Origin: Burkholderiales bacterium
GTDB lineage: Bacteria; Pseudomonadota; Gammaproteobacteria; Burkholderiales; Burkholderiaceae_C
Length of the DNA stretch: 49,615 nt
NCBI GenBank assembly: GCA_028868825.1
Contig: JAGWTU010000037.1
Coordinates: 1 to 49,615 of the forward strand
Reading direction: 5' to 3'
The notes beneath the pieces were generated by a model. It worked only from the letters and a program-made list of their open reading frames with translations. It did not search any database and was not told the DNA's origin. The first letter of the stretch is position 1. Every line of letters begins with the position of its first letter. A program made the translations under genes and the position numbers. This document shows positions 1 to 8,061 of the stretch, in pieces.

Positions 1-32
1 GGCGTTGGCTCACCTGGGAGAACCTGGCATGA
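1..32 (+). CDS. 3' end of an upstream gene, possibly pqqD (partial)
   Basis: In frame 3 the window opens inside a reading frame that ends at TGA 30-32 with the residues RWLTWENLA. The stop overlaps the ATG of pqqE in an ATGA arrangement, which is typical of translationally coupled genes. In pqq operons the gene just before pqqE is usually pqqD, which encodes the small peptide chaperone that presents PqqA to PqqE. Only nine codons are visible, so the identity rests on position and is an inference. Confidence 0.35.
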   Translation, partial: RWLTWENLA

Positions 33-1204
33 CCCCTCCCGGACCGCCGCTGTGGCTGCTGGCCGAGCTGACCTACCGCTGCCCGCTGCATTGCGTCTTC
101 TGCTACAACCCGGTCGATTTCGCGACCCAGGCCGACGAGCTGTCGACCGCCGAATGGCTGCGCGTGCTGCGCGAGGGGCGCGAACTCGGCGCCGTGCAAT
201 GCGGCTTCTCGGGCGGCGAGCCGCTGCTGCGTGACGATCTCGAGACGCTCGTCGCCGAAGCGCATCGCCTGGGCTATTACACGAACCTGCTGACCTCGGG
301 CGTCGGCCTCACGGCCGATCGCGCCGCGGCGCTGAAGGCCGCCGGTCTCGACCATGTCCAGCTCTCGTTCCAGGATTCGACGCGCGAGGTCAACGACTTC
401 CTCTCGCACACGAAGACCTTCGAACTGAAGGGCCGCGTCGCCCGCATCATCAAGGACCAGGGCTGGCCGATGGTGATGAACGTCGTCATCCACCGGCTCA
501 ACATCGACCATATCGACCGCATCATCGGCATGGCGGCCGAATTCGGCGCCGAATACATCGAACTGGCGAATACGCAGTATTACTCCTGGGCCTATGTCAA
601 TCGCGCCCGCCTGCTGCCCACCCACGAGCAATTGCGCCGCGCCGAGGCCGTCACCGACGCCTGGCGCGCCAGGCTCGAAGGCCGCATGAAGATCTATTTC
701 GTCGCCCCGGACTATCACGAGGGGCGCGCGAAGAAATGCGTCAACGGCTGGGGCAGCGTCTTCCTCAACGTCGCGCCCGACGGCACCGCCCTGCCCTGCC
801 ACACGGCGAAGATGCTGCCCGGGCTGCGCTTCCCGAGCGTGCGCGACGCCGGCCTGCGCGAGATCTGGTTCGATTCCGAGGGTTTCAACCGCTATCGCGG
901 CACCGGCTGGATGAAGGAGCCCTGCTCGAGCTGCGAGCACAAGGAGCGCGACCTCGGCGGCTGCCGCTGCCAGGCCTACATGCTGGCGCAGGACGCCGAG
1001 GCCGCCGACCCGGTGTGCGAGAAGAGCCCGCACCATGACCGCGTGCTCGCGGCCGTCATGGCGGCCGAGACAGCGGCCGAGGCCGGCACGCACGAGCCGA
1101 ACGAACACCCGCTGGTCTTTCGCGATCCGGCGAATTCGCGCCGTCTGGCCGCCGCGCCCGGCGAGCCGGCTGCCCCGACAATGCCGGCGTGCGGCGCGCG
1201 CTGA
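29..1204 (+). CDS. pqqE: PQQ biosynthesis radical SAM enzyme PqqE
   Basis: PqqE forms the Glu-Tyr carbon-carbon crosslink in the PqqA precursor peptide, the first committed step of pyrroloquinoline quinone synthesis. The cytoplasmic protein has 391 residues, close to the family norm. The radical SAM CX3CX2C motif is at C18, C22 and C25, followed by GFSGGEPLLR. A C-terminal SPASM-type region carries the auxiliary cluster cysteines (CVNGWGS, LPCH, CSSC, GGCRCQ). ATG 29 is preferred over the in-frame TTG at 5 because GGGAG lies eight bases before it and the ATG overlaps the preceding stop. PQQ serves periplasmic quinoprotein dehydrogenases, none of which is in this window. Confidence 0.93.
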   Translation: MTPPGPPLWLLAELTYRCPLHCVFCYNPVDFATQADELSTAEWLRVLREGRELGAVQCGFSGGEPLLRDDLETLVAEAHRLGYYTNLLTSGVGLTADRAAALKAAGLDHVQLSFQDSTREVNDFLSHTKTFELKGRVARIIKDQGWPMVMNVVIHRLNIDHIDRIIGMAAEFGAEYIELANTQYYSWAYVNRARLLPTHEQLRRAEAVTDAWRARLEGRMKIYFVAPDYHEGRAKKCVNGWGSVFLNVAPDGTALPCHTAKMLPGLRFPSVRDAGLREIWFDSEGFNRYRGTGWMKEPCSSCEHKERDLGGCRCQAYMLAQDAEAADPVCEKSPHHDRVLAAVMAAETAAEAGTHEPNEHPLVFRDPANSRRLAAAPGEPAAPTMPACGAR

Positions 1205-1280
1205 AGGCGGCGATCGCACCGGCGCGCGGCCGGACCCAGCCCGGGCGACCCTGCGCTGCCAGCCACGCATGGAGATCGGG

Positions 1281-2480
1281 ATGAACGCAGCAAGCAGGGC
1301 CCTGGAGGGCGTGAAGGTGGTCGAGATCGGCACGCTGATCGCCGGCCCCTATGCCGCCAGCGTGCTGGCGCAATTCGGCGCCGAGGTGATCAAGATCGAG
1401 GCGCCCGACGGCGGCGACCCGCTGCGCAGCTGGCGCAAGCTGCACGAGGGCACCTCGCTGTGGTGGTACTCGCAAAGCCGCAACAAGAAATCGGTGACCT
1501 TGAACCTCAAGGACCCGCGCGGCCAGCAGATCGTGCGCGACCTCGTCAAGGACGCCGACATCGTGATCGAGAACTTCCGCCCCGGCACGCTCGAAGAATG
1601 GGGTCTCGGCTGGGACGATCTCTCGCGCATCAATCCCAAGCTGATCATGGTGCGCGTCTCGGGTTACGGCCAGACGGGCCCGTACAAGGACCGGCCGGGA
1701 TTCGCGGCGATCGCCGAATCGATGGGCGGGCTGCGCTATCTCGCCGGCTTCCCCGACCGCCCGCCCGTGCGCGTGGGCGTGAGCATCGGCGACACGCTGG
1801 CATCGCTGTACGGCGTCATCGGCGCGCTGCTCGCGCTGCACCACCTGAAGTCCAACGGCGGCAGCGGCCAGTACATCGACGTCGCCTTGTACGAGGCGGT
1901 GTTCGGCGTCATGGAAAGCCTGATCCCCGAATACTCGGGCTTCGGCCATGTGCGCGAGCGCACCGGCGCCTCGCTGCCGGGCATCGTGCCGTCGAGCACC
2001 TATCCTTGCCGCGGCGGCGATTACGTCATCATCGCCGGCAATGCCGACAGCATCTATAAGCGGCTGATGAAGGCCATAGCCCGCACCGACCTCGCCGACG
2101 ACCCGCGGCTGGCGCGCAACGACGGCCGCGCGCAGCACACGGCGCTGATCGACGATGCGATCGCCGCCTGGACGAAGGAGCGTGAACTCGCCGAGGTGCT
2201 GGCGACGCTCGAAGCCGCCGAGGTGCCCAGCGGGCGCATCTACACCGCCGCCGACATCCACGCCGACCCCCATTACCGCGCCCGCGAGATGATCGAGACG
2301 CATGCGCTGCCCGACGGCAAGGCGCTCGATTTCCCGGGCGTCGTGCCCAAGCTGTCGGCGACACCGGGCGAGACGCGATGGCTCGGCCCGGCGCTGGGCC
2401 AGCACACGCGCGAGGTGCTGGCGGCCATCGGCATCGGCGAAGGCAGCTACGCCGAGCTGAAGGCGCAGGGCGTGATCTGA
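1281..2480 (+). CDS. CaiB/BaiF family (class III) CoA-transferase
   Basis: This 399-residue enzyme would transfer CoA between organic acids through an aspartyl-CoA thioester intermediate. The N-terminal LEGVKVVEIGTLIAGPYA segment, the NFRPGTLEEWGLG motif and the conserved aspartate in VSIGDTLAS (D171) are all typical of the family. ATG 1281 is chosen because GGAG at 1271-1274 sits six bases upstream; the frame is also open further upstream. The gene is followed after 10 bases by a broken hydroxymethylglutaryl-CoA lyase. The pair probably once handled the CoA activation and cleavage of a branched or dicarboxylic acid, as in leucine or itaconate-type catabolism. The substrate cannot be read from the sequence. 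Confidence 0.88.
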   Translation: MNAASRALEGVKVVEIGTLIAGPYAASVLAQFGAEVIKIEAPDGGDPLRSWRKLHEGTSLWWYSQSRNKKSVTLNLKDPRGQQIVRDLVKDADIVIENFRPGTLEEWGLGWDDLSRINPKLIMVRVSGYGQTGPYKDRPGFAAIAESMGGLRYLAGFPDRPPVRVGVSIGDTLASLYGVIGALLALHHLKSNGGSGQYIDVALYEAVFGVMESLIPEYSGFGHVRERTGASLPGIVPSSTYPCRGGDYVIIAGNADSIYKRLMKAIARTDLADDPRLARNDGRAQHTALIDDAIAAWTKERELAEVLATLEAAEVPSGRIYTAADIHADPHYRAREMIETHALPDGKALDFPGVVPKLSATPGETRWLGPALGQHTREVLAAIGIGEGSYAELKAQGVI

Positions 2481-2490
2481 GGCACCGCAG

Positions 2491-3290
2491 ATGGACATCG
2501 AAAAGGGCCAACGCCTCTAAATCCAGGATGTCGCCGTGCGCGACGTCTTCCAGATCGAGGTCACTGCCTTCGTCTCGCCGAAGGCGATCCCGGCGCTGGT
2601 ACCCAACGTGCGCGGCTGCGAGCGCGGGCCGGCCTGCGGCGTCGACGAGATCAACGTCGTGAGTCGGCCAGCGACGGTCCTGGCCGCGCGAACATGCGCA
2701 TGACGAGCGAGCGGTCGCTGGCGGGTTTCGACGAGGTGGTGAAATTCGTTAGGGAGAGTTCGAAATCCGGTTCGGTCCCCGCCAACGTCGCGCTGTCCAC
2801 CGCCTTCGGCTGCCCCTTCGACGGCGCCGTGGCGCCCGCGCGCGTACTCGACATCGTCGGCCGCTGCGAGCAATGGGGCCTCACCGGCGTGATCCTGCGC
2901 GACACCACCGGCGTGGCCCACCCGGCCCAGGTCGCGCAGCTGTGCGCCGCGGTGCGCGCGCGCCACCCGGCGCTGCAGATCACGGCGCATTTCCACGCCA
3001 CGCGCGGCATGGGGCTGGCGAACGCGCTCGCCGCCCTGGACGCCGGCATCGACCGCTACGACGCCTCGCTCGGCGGCCTCGGTGGCTGCCCGTTCGCGCC
3101 CGGCGCCAGCGGCAATGTCTGCACCGAGGACCTCGTGCACATGTTCGAGGCCATGGGCTGCGACACCGGCGTCGACCTCGAGCGCCTGGTCGCCGCCGCG
3201 CGCGAACGGCCCGGCCGCATCGGCCACGAGGTGCCGGGTCAGGTGCTGAAGGCGGGCCCCTTCGACCGCCGCTACCCGCTGCCTCGCTGA
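2491..3290 (+). pseudogene. Hydroxymethylglutaryl-CoA lyase, decayed (stop, two deletions, frameshift)
   Basis: The intact family cleaves HMG-CoA to acetoacetate and acetyl-CoA. Translation starts MDIEKGQRL and hits TAA at 2518-2520. The same frame continues IQDVAVRDVFQIEVTAFVSPK and then AIPALVPNVRGCERG. Two conserved family segments, of roughly 25 and 18 residues, are missing exactly at these joins. The reading frame then shifts near 2660, and the remainder (RANMRMTSERSL to the end) reads in frame 3. The C-terminal half is well preserved, including the HFHATRG metal-ligand region and the SLGGLGGCPFAPG active-site cysteine loop. The conserved RDGLQ motif has become RDVFQ. I call it a pseudogene with high confidence; a sequencing error could explain one lesion but not all four. 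Confidence 0.88.
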
Positions 3291-3367
3291 AGCCCGCCGA
3301 AACGCGACGCGGAAGTCCGCCCCTGGGGCCGCACCGCGCCGGGCATGGCGACTCGAGGACGTCCATC

Positions 3368-3400
3368 TATACTTTGACCACACACTCGATGTGTTATTTT
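3368..3400 (+). promoter_or_regulatory. AT-rich promoter candidate with ACACA/TGTGT dyad before the response regulator
   Basis: A small AT-rich island interrupts the GC-rich background. It contains TATACT (3368-3373), TTGACC (3374-3379) and the dyad ACACA-CTCGA-TGTGT (3380-3394). It lies about 90-110 bases before the response regulator start. No -35/-10 pair with ideal spacing is present, so the exact promoter is uncertain. The dyad could be an operator. Confidence 0.35.
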
Positions 3401-3480
3401 CCATCCGGTGCATCGCCGGGGCACTTTTCGCAGTCCCGGCGACGCCTACCGACAGGCCGTCGAACGGCGGGAGGAATCCG

Positions 3481-4119
3481 ATGTCCAGGCTGCTGCTCGT
3501 CGACGACCATGTGCTGCTGCTCGACACCCTGCGCGAGTACCTGTCGCGCTCGCTCGAGGGCATGGAGATAGACACCGTGCGCACGCTCGCCGAAGCCGAG
3601 GCCGCGCTCGCCCGGCCCGACACCTACGACCTGGCCCTCGTCGACTACCGCATGCCCGGCTCGCGCGGCATCGCCACCGTGCGCGGCCTCGTCGAGAACC
3701 CTTGCGACGTGCCGGTGGCGGTGATGTCGGGGCAGGCCTCGGCCGAGGACGTGCGCGCGATCCTGCAGCAAGGCGCGATGGGCTTCATCGACAAGGCGGT
3801 TTCCGGCAGCAGCCTGACCCATGCGGTGCGGCTGATGCTCAGCGGCGAGCGCTTCATTCCGGCGTCGCTGCTGTCGGCGCAATCGGCGCGCCGCGGCAGC
3901 GCGGGCCCGGGCGACGACGCCGACGAGCCGCTGCCGCCGAAGGCGATGGCCGTGCTGCGCCTGCTGCGCCAGGGTCGCACGAACAAGGAGATCGGCCGCG
4001 AGCTCGAGCTCGAGGAGGTCACCATCAAGCTCTACATCGGCCGCCTGGCCAAGCGCTTCGGCGCGCGCAACCGCGTCCAGGTGCTGATGGCGGCGATGGA
4101 GCACGGCCTGCTCGACTGA
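3481..4119 (+). CDS. NarL/FixJ-family response regulator with LuxR-type HTH
   Basis: This 212-residue transcription regulator has a receiver domain with the acidic pair D8-D9, phosphoacceptor D55 (ALVDYRMPG) and the conserved K105 (GFIDKA). A C-terminal LuxR-type helix-turn-helix follows (LLRQGRTNKEIGRELELEEVT split over residues about 150-185). ATG 3481 has GGGAGG six bases upstream; the longer open frame to 3391 lacks a ribosome site. It is convergent with the histidine kinase ending 17 bases away, so the two probably form a pair. Regulators of this type control PQQ-dependent alcohol oxidation in pseudomonads (AgmR/ErbR/ExaE). Proximity to pqqE fits that role but does not prove it. Confidence 0.87.
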   Translation: MSRLLLVDDHVLLLDTLREYLSRSLEGMEIDTVRTLAEAEAALARPDTYDLALVDYRMPGSRGIATVRGLVENPCDVPVAVMSGQASAEDVRAILQQGAMGFIDKAVSGSSLTHAVRLMLSGERFIPASLLSAQSARRGSAGPGDDADEPLPPKAMAVLRLLRQGRTNKEIGRELELEEVTIKLYIGRLAKRFGARNRVQVLMAAMEHGLLD

Positions 4120-4136
4120 CCGGCCGGGCGCGATCG

Positions 4137-5363
4137 TCAGCGCTGGCGCCGCACCGCTGTGCCGCGCGCACGCGGCAGCGACAGGCTGAAGATCCAGCGG
4201 CCGGCCGCCTGCCGGTTGACGGCGAGGTGGCCGCCCATCATGCGCGCCAGGCGGCGACAGGCCGTCAGACCGCCGGGTTCCGGATCGCCACCGGCTTCAT
4301 GCGGCAGCGGCGCGGCGACCGCGGGACCGGCGCGTGCAAACGAGGCGCCGGCGTCCCCGCGCGGCGGCGAGAGGTCGCAGAAATCGAGCTGCACGCCGCT
4401 GCCCCCGACCTTGGCGGCGATGCCGATGTCGCCCTCGACGAGCGCGAAGAGGCGGTCGAACAGCGTCAGCAGGATGCGGCGCAGCTTCGCCGGATCGGCG
4501 AGCACGGGCTCGCAGTGCTCGTCGATCTCGTGGCGCAGCCGGTCGCCGGCGCGCGCGTCGCAGCGGCGCAGCAGGGTCGCGCATTCGTCGATCGCGGCAC
4601 GCAGCGACACCGCCTGCGCCCGCCAGGCGAAGTCCTCGTCCGAGGCGCGGGCGAGGTCCTCGAGTTCGACGGCGGCATCGCCGACCTCCTCGCCCGCCAT
4701 CTCGATCAGCCGCGCCGCGTCGGCGACTTCGGGTGCGCCGCCGCGGCCCCCGCCGTGGCGGCGGATCGCGCTCGCCAGGCCGAGGATCGAGTGCAGCTCG
4801 GTGCGCAGGCCATGGACCAGCGGCGCCAGCATCTCGCCACGCGCCTGCGCGGCGCGGCGCGCCTCGGCGCGCGATTGCGATCGCAGCCATTCCTGGGCAT
4901 CCGCCTCGGCCGTCACGTCGCGGTGGCTGCCGACGAGGGCGACGATGCGGCCGGCGGCGTCGGTCTCGCATTCGCCGCGGTGCTCGACCCAGATCGTGCT
5001 GCCGTCGCAGCGGCGGAAACGCCAGCGCTCGGGACCCGCGATCGCGCCGGCATCGGCGCCCGGTTCGGTGCAGGCGACGGCGCGTGCGCGATCCTCCGGA
5101 TGCACCGCGTCGAGCCAGCGCTCGAACGGCAGCTCGGGCCGGCTCGTGGGCAGGCGGTAGAGCTCCAGCAGCGCCACGTCGAGGTCGAATTCGCGGCGCG
5201 CGAAGTCGAGGCGGAAGCTGCCGGCGCGCAGCGCGCGCCAGGCCGCGGCCTGGCGCGCCGCGGCCGCCGCCGCGCCGGGCGGCGGCGGCGTCGCGCAGCA
5301 GGTCGCATCGGAGCCATCGTCCATCGGACGGCCGTTCGCGTCGGTATCCGTGCTGCCACCCAT
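4137..5363 (-). CDS. PAS-domain sensor histidine kinase with degenerate ATP-binding domain
   Basis: This 408-residue protein has no membrane segment. It has a PAS/PAC fold (about residues 45-155, with DAVHPEDRARA and GSHRDVTAEADA), then an H-box with H184 (LVHGLRTELHSILGLA) and a C-terminal HATPase-like part ending in CRRLARMMGGHLAV. The expected N-box asparagine is absent (ILLTLFDRLFAL at 297-308), the G1 box reads DLSPPRGDA instead of D-x-G-x-G, and the G2 box is only PEPGGLTACRR. Loss of these residues should impair ATP binding, so it may act as a sensor or phosphatase rather than a kinase. The start has GAGG six bases upstream. It is convergent with the response regulator. An Ala-rich stretch spans residues 31-40. 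Confidence 0.8.
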   Translation of the reverse strand: MGGSTDTDANGRPMDDGSDATCCATPPPPGAAAAAARQAAAWRALRAGSFRLDFARREFDLDVALLELYRLPTSRPELPFERWLDAVHPEDRARAVACTEPGADAGAIAGPERWRFRRCDGSTIWVEHRGECETDAAGRIVALVGSHRDVTAEADAQEWLRSQSRAEARRAAQARGEMLAPLVHGLRTELHSILGLASAIRRHGGGRGGAPEVADAARLIEMAGEEVGDAAVELEDLARASDEDFAWRAQAVSLRAAIDECATLLRRCDARAGDRLRHEIDEHCEPVLADPAKLRRILLTLFDRLFALVEGDIGIAAKVGGSGVQLDFCDLSPPRGDAGASFARAGPAVAAPLPHEAGGDPEPGGLTACRRLARMMGGHLAVNRQAAGRWIFSLSLPRARGTAVRRQR

Positions 5364-5730
5364 CGCCTGCCTCGCCTGCGTCGACCGGGATGCCCAGCGT
5401 AGCCGGCGCGCCGGCCGCGCGGGCAGGCCGGTGGCCTAGCGGCGCCGTCCAAGATGCGCTGGACACCGACCTTCGGCGCGCCCGCCTATGCATCGGTACA
5501 AGCGGCGCGACGCGCGTATCCGTGCGCATCCGCCGCCGGATCCGCCCCCCCCCTGATTCAGGGGGGGTCGCCGACCGTCCCTCTTGTTCGGGCACCCGCC
5601 GCACCTTAGCCTGCCCCGGCGCCCCGCTGCCGGATGCGATGCGTCATCGATTCGGCTCCGAAGAGCGGGCATTCGAATGCCAACCCGGGAATTCGAAGTC
5701 GATTGCAACCCTTCATGAATGGAGTAGCGC
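5364..5730. other. Divergent intergenic region (367 bases)
   Basis: This gap separates the kinase (leftward) from the exported hydrolase (rightward). Its main feature is the C7/G7 palindrome annotated separately. I see no further gene in it. A GGAG at 5721-5724 is the ribosome site of the hydrolase. No convincing sigma-70 promoter could be assigned by eye. Confidence 0.6.
5547..5567. promoter_or_regulatory. Perfect palindrome CCCCCCCTGA-T-TCAGGGGGGG, candidate operator
   Basis: Two 10-base arms flank a single T, and the C-run extends two bases further to the left (5545-5553). The site is about 165 bases before the exported hydrolase and about 185 bases from the kinase start. Without a T-run it is a poor terminator, and both flanking genes point away from it. 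A dimeric regulator site is the simplest reading. The neighbouring LuxR-type response regulator is a natural candidate, but this is an inference from position. Confidence 0.5.
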
Positions 5731-7212
5731 ATGCAATTACGTGCTGAATTCATTGGCGCGATGGCGATTTCGGCCATCGGCTTTTGCGGCTCCGTGCACG
5801 CCGCGGACCGCTGTACGCAGTTGCTGGCCCAATTCGGCGCCAGCCTCGCCGACGCGACCTGCGTCGAGAGCACCGACCTGACGACGACCAACCCGGCGAC
5901 GACGCCGGCGAACAATTCGCTGCCCGGCCTGCCGGCATTCGCCTTCACGCCGATCACCGACCGCGGCGTCATCGCCCCCAGCGCGGGCAAGCGCACGCCG
6001 GTGACGAAGGTCGTTCCCGGCGTGCAGCTGCAGGCGCGCATCGCCTCCGACCCGACGGGCCAGGCGCGCTTCCTGCTGCGCCTGCCCAATGACTGGAACG
6101 GTCGCCTCGTCGTCGCCGGCGCGTCGGGCACGCGCAGCGAATTCAATGGCGATTACGCCTGGAGCGACTATGTGCTGCAAAAGGGCTACGCCTATGCCTC
6201 GCAGAACAAGGGCGTGCTGAATCTGCAGTTCTCGACCGCCACCGATCCGCTGGCCTGCCGGCTGAACCCGGCCTCGGGCGTGTACGTCAATTTCTACGAC
6301 AACGGTCCCGGGCAGCAGTTTTCGCGCTGGCAGGAATACATGATCAAGGCCGGCCAGCTGGCCAATGCCGGCGTCAGGAGCTTCTACGGCAAGCCGGCGC
6401 GCTACACCTACGCGGTCGGCACGTCCAACGGCGGCTACCAGGTGCGCCGCGCCATCGAGATGGCGCCGCAGATCTTCGACGGCGGCGTCGACTGGGAGGG
6501 CACCTTCGTCGATGCGCATGCGCCTAACCTGCTCACCGACCTGCCGGCCGCCGTGCTCAACCTGCCCGACTACAACGCCGCCGCGATGGACGCCAACAGC
6601 ACCGCGGCGAAGAACATCCGCGCCGCCGGCTATCCGCCCGACATCGCCGGCGCCGGTTCCTCGCTGTGGAACTTCTATGGCGCGCAGTTCTGGGAAGTCA
6701 CGCAGTGCCAATGGCAGAAGCGGCTCGACCCGACCTACGATACCTACGGCGCAGGCACCGGCACCTACAACTACGTGGCGCGCCTGTCGGCGTCCGATGT
6801 CGGGGCGCAGATGGCCGCGTTCGCGACCACCGGGCAGATCCAGCGGCCGCTGATCACGGTGGCCGGCACGATGGACGCGCTGCTGCCCATCGACCACCAT
6901 GCGCGGGCCTATGCGCGCAAGGTCCGCGCGGCACTGGCGCGGGAGCCGAATGGCGTCGCGCATGGCGAGAGCGGCAAGGCAGGGGAGTACCGGCTCTACG
7001 AGGTGCAGAACGGCAACCACATCGAGACCTACCAGGATTCCTTCCCGCAGCTCGAACTGATCGAGCGCCATGCGCAGGCCGCCTTCGACGCGCTGGTCGC
7101 GCATGTCGAGAACAGGACACCGCTGCCGCCCGACCAATGCGTGCCCCGCGGCGGCAGCATCGCGCCGCAGCCGGCGCAACCGGGACATTGCGCGAGCCTG
7201 CAGGTGCCTTAG
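5731..7212 (+). CDS. Exported alpha/beta hydrolase (tannase/esterase-like)
   Basis: This 493-residue protein begins with a Sec signal peptide that is probably cleaved after SVHA (about residue 24), so it acts in the periplasm or outside the cell. The alpha/beta-hydrolase nucleophile elbow is GTSNGG, a catalytic aspartate fits TMDALLPIDHH, and the histidine fits NGNHIETY. The order Ser-Asp-His and the large insert between Ser and Asp recall tannase/feruloyl esterase and related exported esterases; several cysteines could form disulfides. GGAG lies six bases before ATG 5731. The substrate is unknown. The upstream palindrome suggests specific control, perhaps by the adjacent two-component genes. 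Confidence 0.72.
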   Translation: MQLRAEFIGAMAISAIGFCGSVHAADRCTQLLAQFGASLADATCVESTDLTTTNPATTPANNSLPGLPAFAFTPITDRGVIAPSAGKRTPVTKVVPGVQLQARIASDPTGQARFLLRLPNDWNGRLVVAGASGTRSEFNGDYAWSDYVLQKGYAYASQNKGVLNLQFSTATDPLACRLNPASGVYVNFYDNGPGQQFSRWQEYMIKAGQLANAGVRSFYGKPARYTYAVGTSNGGYQVRRAIEMAPQIFDGGVDWEGTFVDAHAPNLLTDLPAAVLNLPDYNAAAMDANSTAAKNIRAAGYPPDIAGAGSSLWNFYGAQFWEVTQCQWQKRLDPTYDTYGAGTGTYNYVARLSASDVGAQMAAFATTGQIQRPLITVAGTMDALLPIDHHARAYARKVRAALAREPNGVAHGESGKAGEYRLYEVQNGNHIETYQDSFPQLELIERHAQAAFDALVAHVENRTPLPPDQCVPRGGSIAPQPAQPGHCASLQVP

Positions 7213-7253
7213 AGCCCCGACGGCGGCCCGACATCGCGGCCCGGCCGCCGCGC

Positions 7254-7871
7254 TCAGCGGCCCGGGCGCAGGCGCCTGGCGCCCAGCCATGCGAGGCCGG
7301 CGACGATCAGCAACGCCGCGGGCGGCTCGGGCACGGCCGTGACGAGCAGCGACATGCCGCCGGCGTTGTCGCCCAGGGCGTAGTCGGTCGACGAGAAGGC
7401 GACCACCGTCGGCTGCGCCAGATGCAGCGCGAAGGCCGGCGTGGCGAGGAAAGCCGCGCTCGCCTGGGCCTCGGTGCTCCACGAGCAGTTCGGGTTCGTG
7501 CAGGGCGACTGGCGCAGCGACAGCCCGTCCAGGAGCAGCGTGTACGCGGTCGAGCGGCCCTGCTGCACGGCGGCGTAGAAATGACTGTCCCAGGTGCCGG
7601 CCTGGCTGACGTTGTAGTCCCAGGCGTCGTAAAGCGCACCGGGCAGGCCCCAGGCATCCGAGATCGCATAGTCGCCTGCGGCCAGGCTCACGAGCACCGG
7701 ATGGGTCATCGAGATCGTCGTCCCCGGCAGCAGCGGGTAGCCATAGGCCGCGGCGACGCCGGCGCCGTCGGCGCCGTAGCCCTTGATGTCGACGATGGTC
7801 TGGGCCTCGGCGTTACCGACCGCCAGGGTCGTCACGGCGGCCGCCACGATGGCCTTCAAATTGGCTTGCAT
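7254..7871 (-). CDS. PEP-CTERM sorting domain protein
   Basis: This 205-residue exported protein has an N-terminal signal peptide ending near NAEA-QT. Its C-terminal tripartite PEP-CTERM signal consists of VPEPPA, a hydrophobic segment (ALLIVAGLAWLGA) and a basic tail (RRLRPGR). Such proteins are processed by exosortase and are usually linked to exopolysaccharide or biofilm matrix; no exosortase gene is in this window. The central region is not recognised and contains a Cys pair (SPCTNPNCSW). GAGGAG lies five bases before the start. The gene ends convergently with the hydrolase, with a GC-rich hairpin (CGCGGC/GCCGCG, about 7234-7251) in between. Confidence 0.85.
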   Translation of the reverse strand: MQANLKAIVAAAVTTLAVGNAEAQTIVDIKGYGADGAGVAAAYGYPLLPGTTISMTHPVLVSLAAGDYAISDAWGLPGALYDAWDYNVSQAGTWDSHFYAAVQQGRSTAYTLLLDGLSLRQSPCTNPNCSWSTEAQASAAFLATPAFALHLAQPTVVAFSSTDYALGDNAGGMSLLVTAVPEPPAALLIVAGLAWLGARRLRPGR

Positions 7872-7923
7872 GCGGACTCCTCGGGTGGATGGTCACTCCC
7901 CCCCGAACGCGACCGCGGCCGCC

Positions 7924-8009
7924 AACCGGACATCGCCAGCCCGAATGGGCCGCAGTCGCGGCGCGGTCACCCAGGGAAGTGGCGCCGCGGCGACTGGCGA
8001 TGTCCGGTT
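7924..8009. repeat. 16-base perfect inverted repeat with 54-base spacer
   Basis: The left arm (7924-7939, AACCGGACATCGCCAG) is the exact reverse complement of the right arm (7994-8009). The element lies in the 190-base gap between the divergent PEP-CTERM and DUF2846-like genes. The spacer contains further imperfect complementarity (CAGTCGCGGCGC against GCGCCGCGGCGACTG). It could be a cruciform or a paired operator, or a small inverted-repeat element. I did not notice another copy in the window. Confidence 0.65.
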
Positions 8010-8061
8010 TCGCGCCGGCGCTGCGGTCTTCCGCACACCAGCCCCATGCAGGAGCAGACCG

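Noticed and set aside
1056..2498. Long open frame (480 codons) on the minus strand
   Set aside because: It lies opposite the CoA-transferase, is rich in Arg/Ala/His, matches no family and has no ribosome site; such shadows are expected at this GC content.
5545..5567. C7/G7 palindrome as a terminator
   Set aside because: Both neighbouring genes point away from it and no T-run follows.
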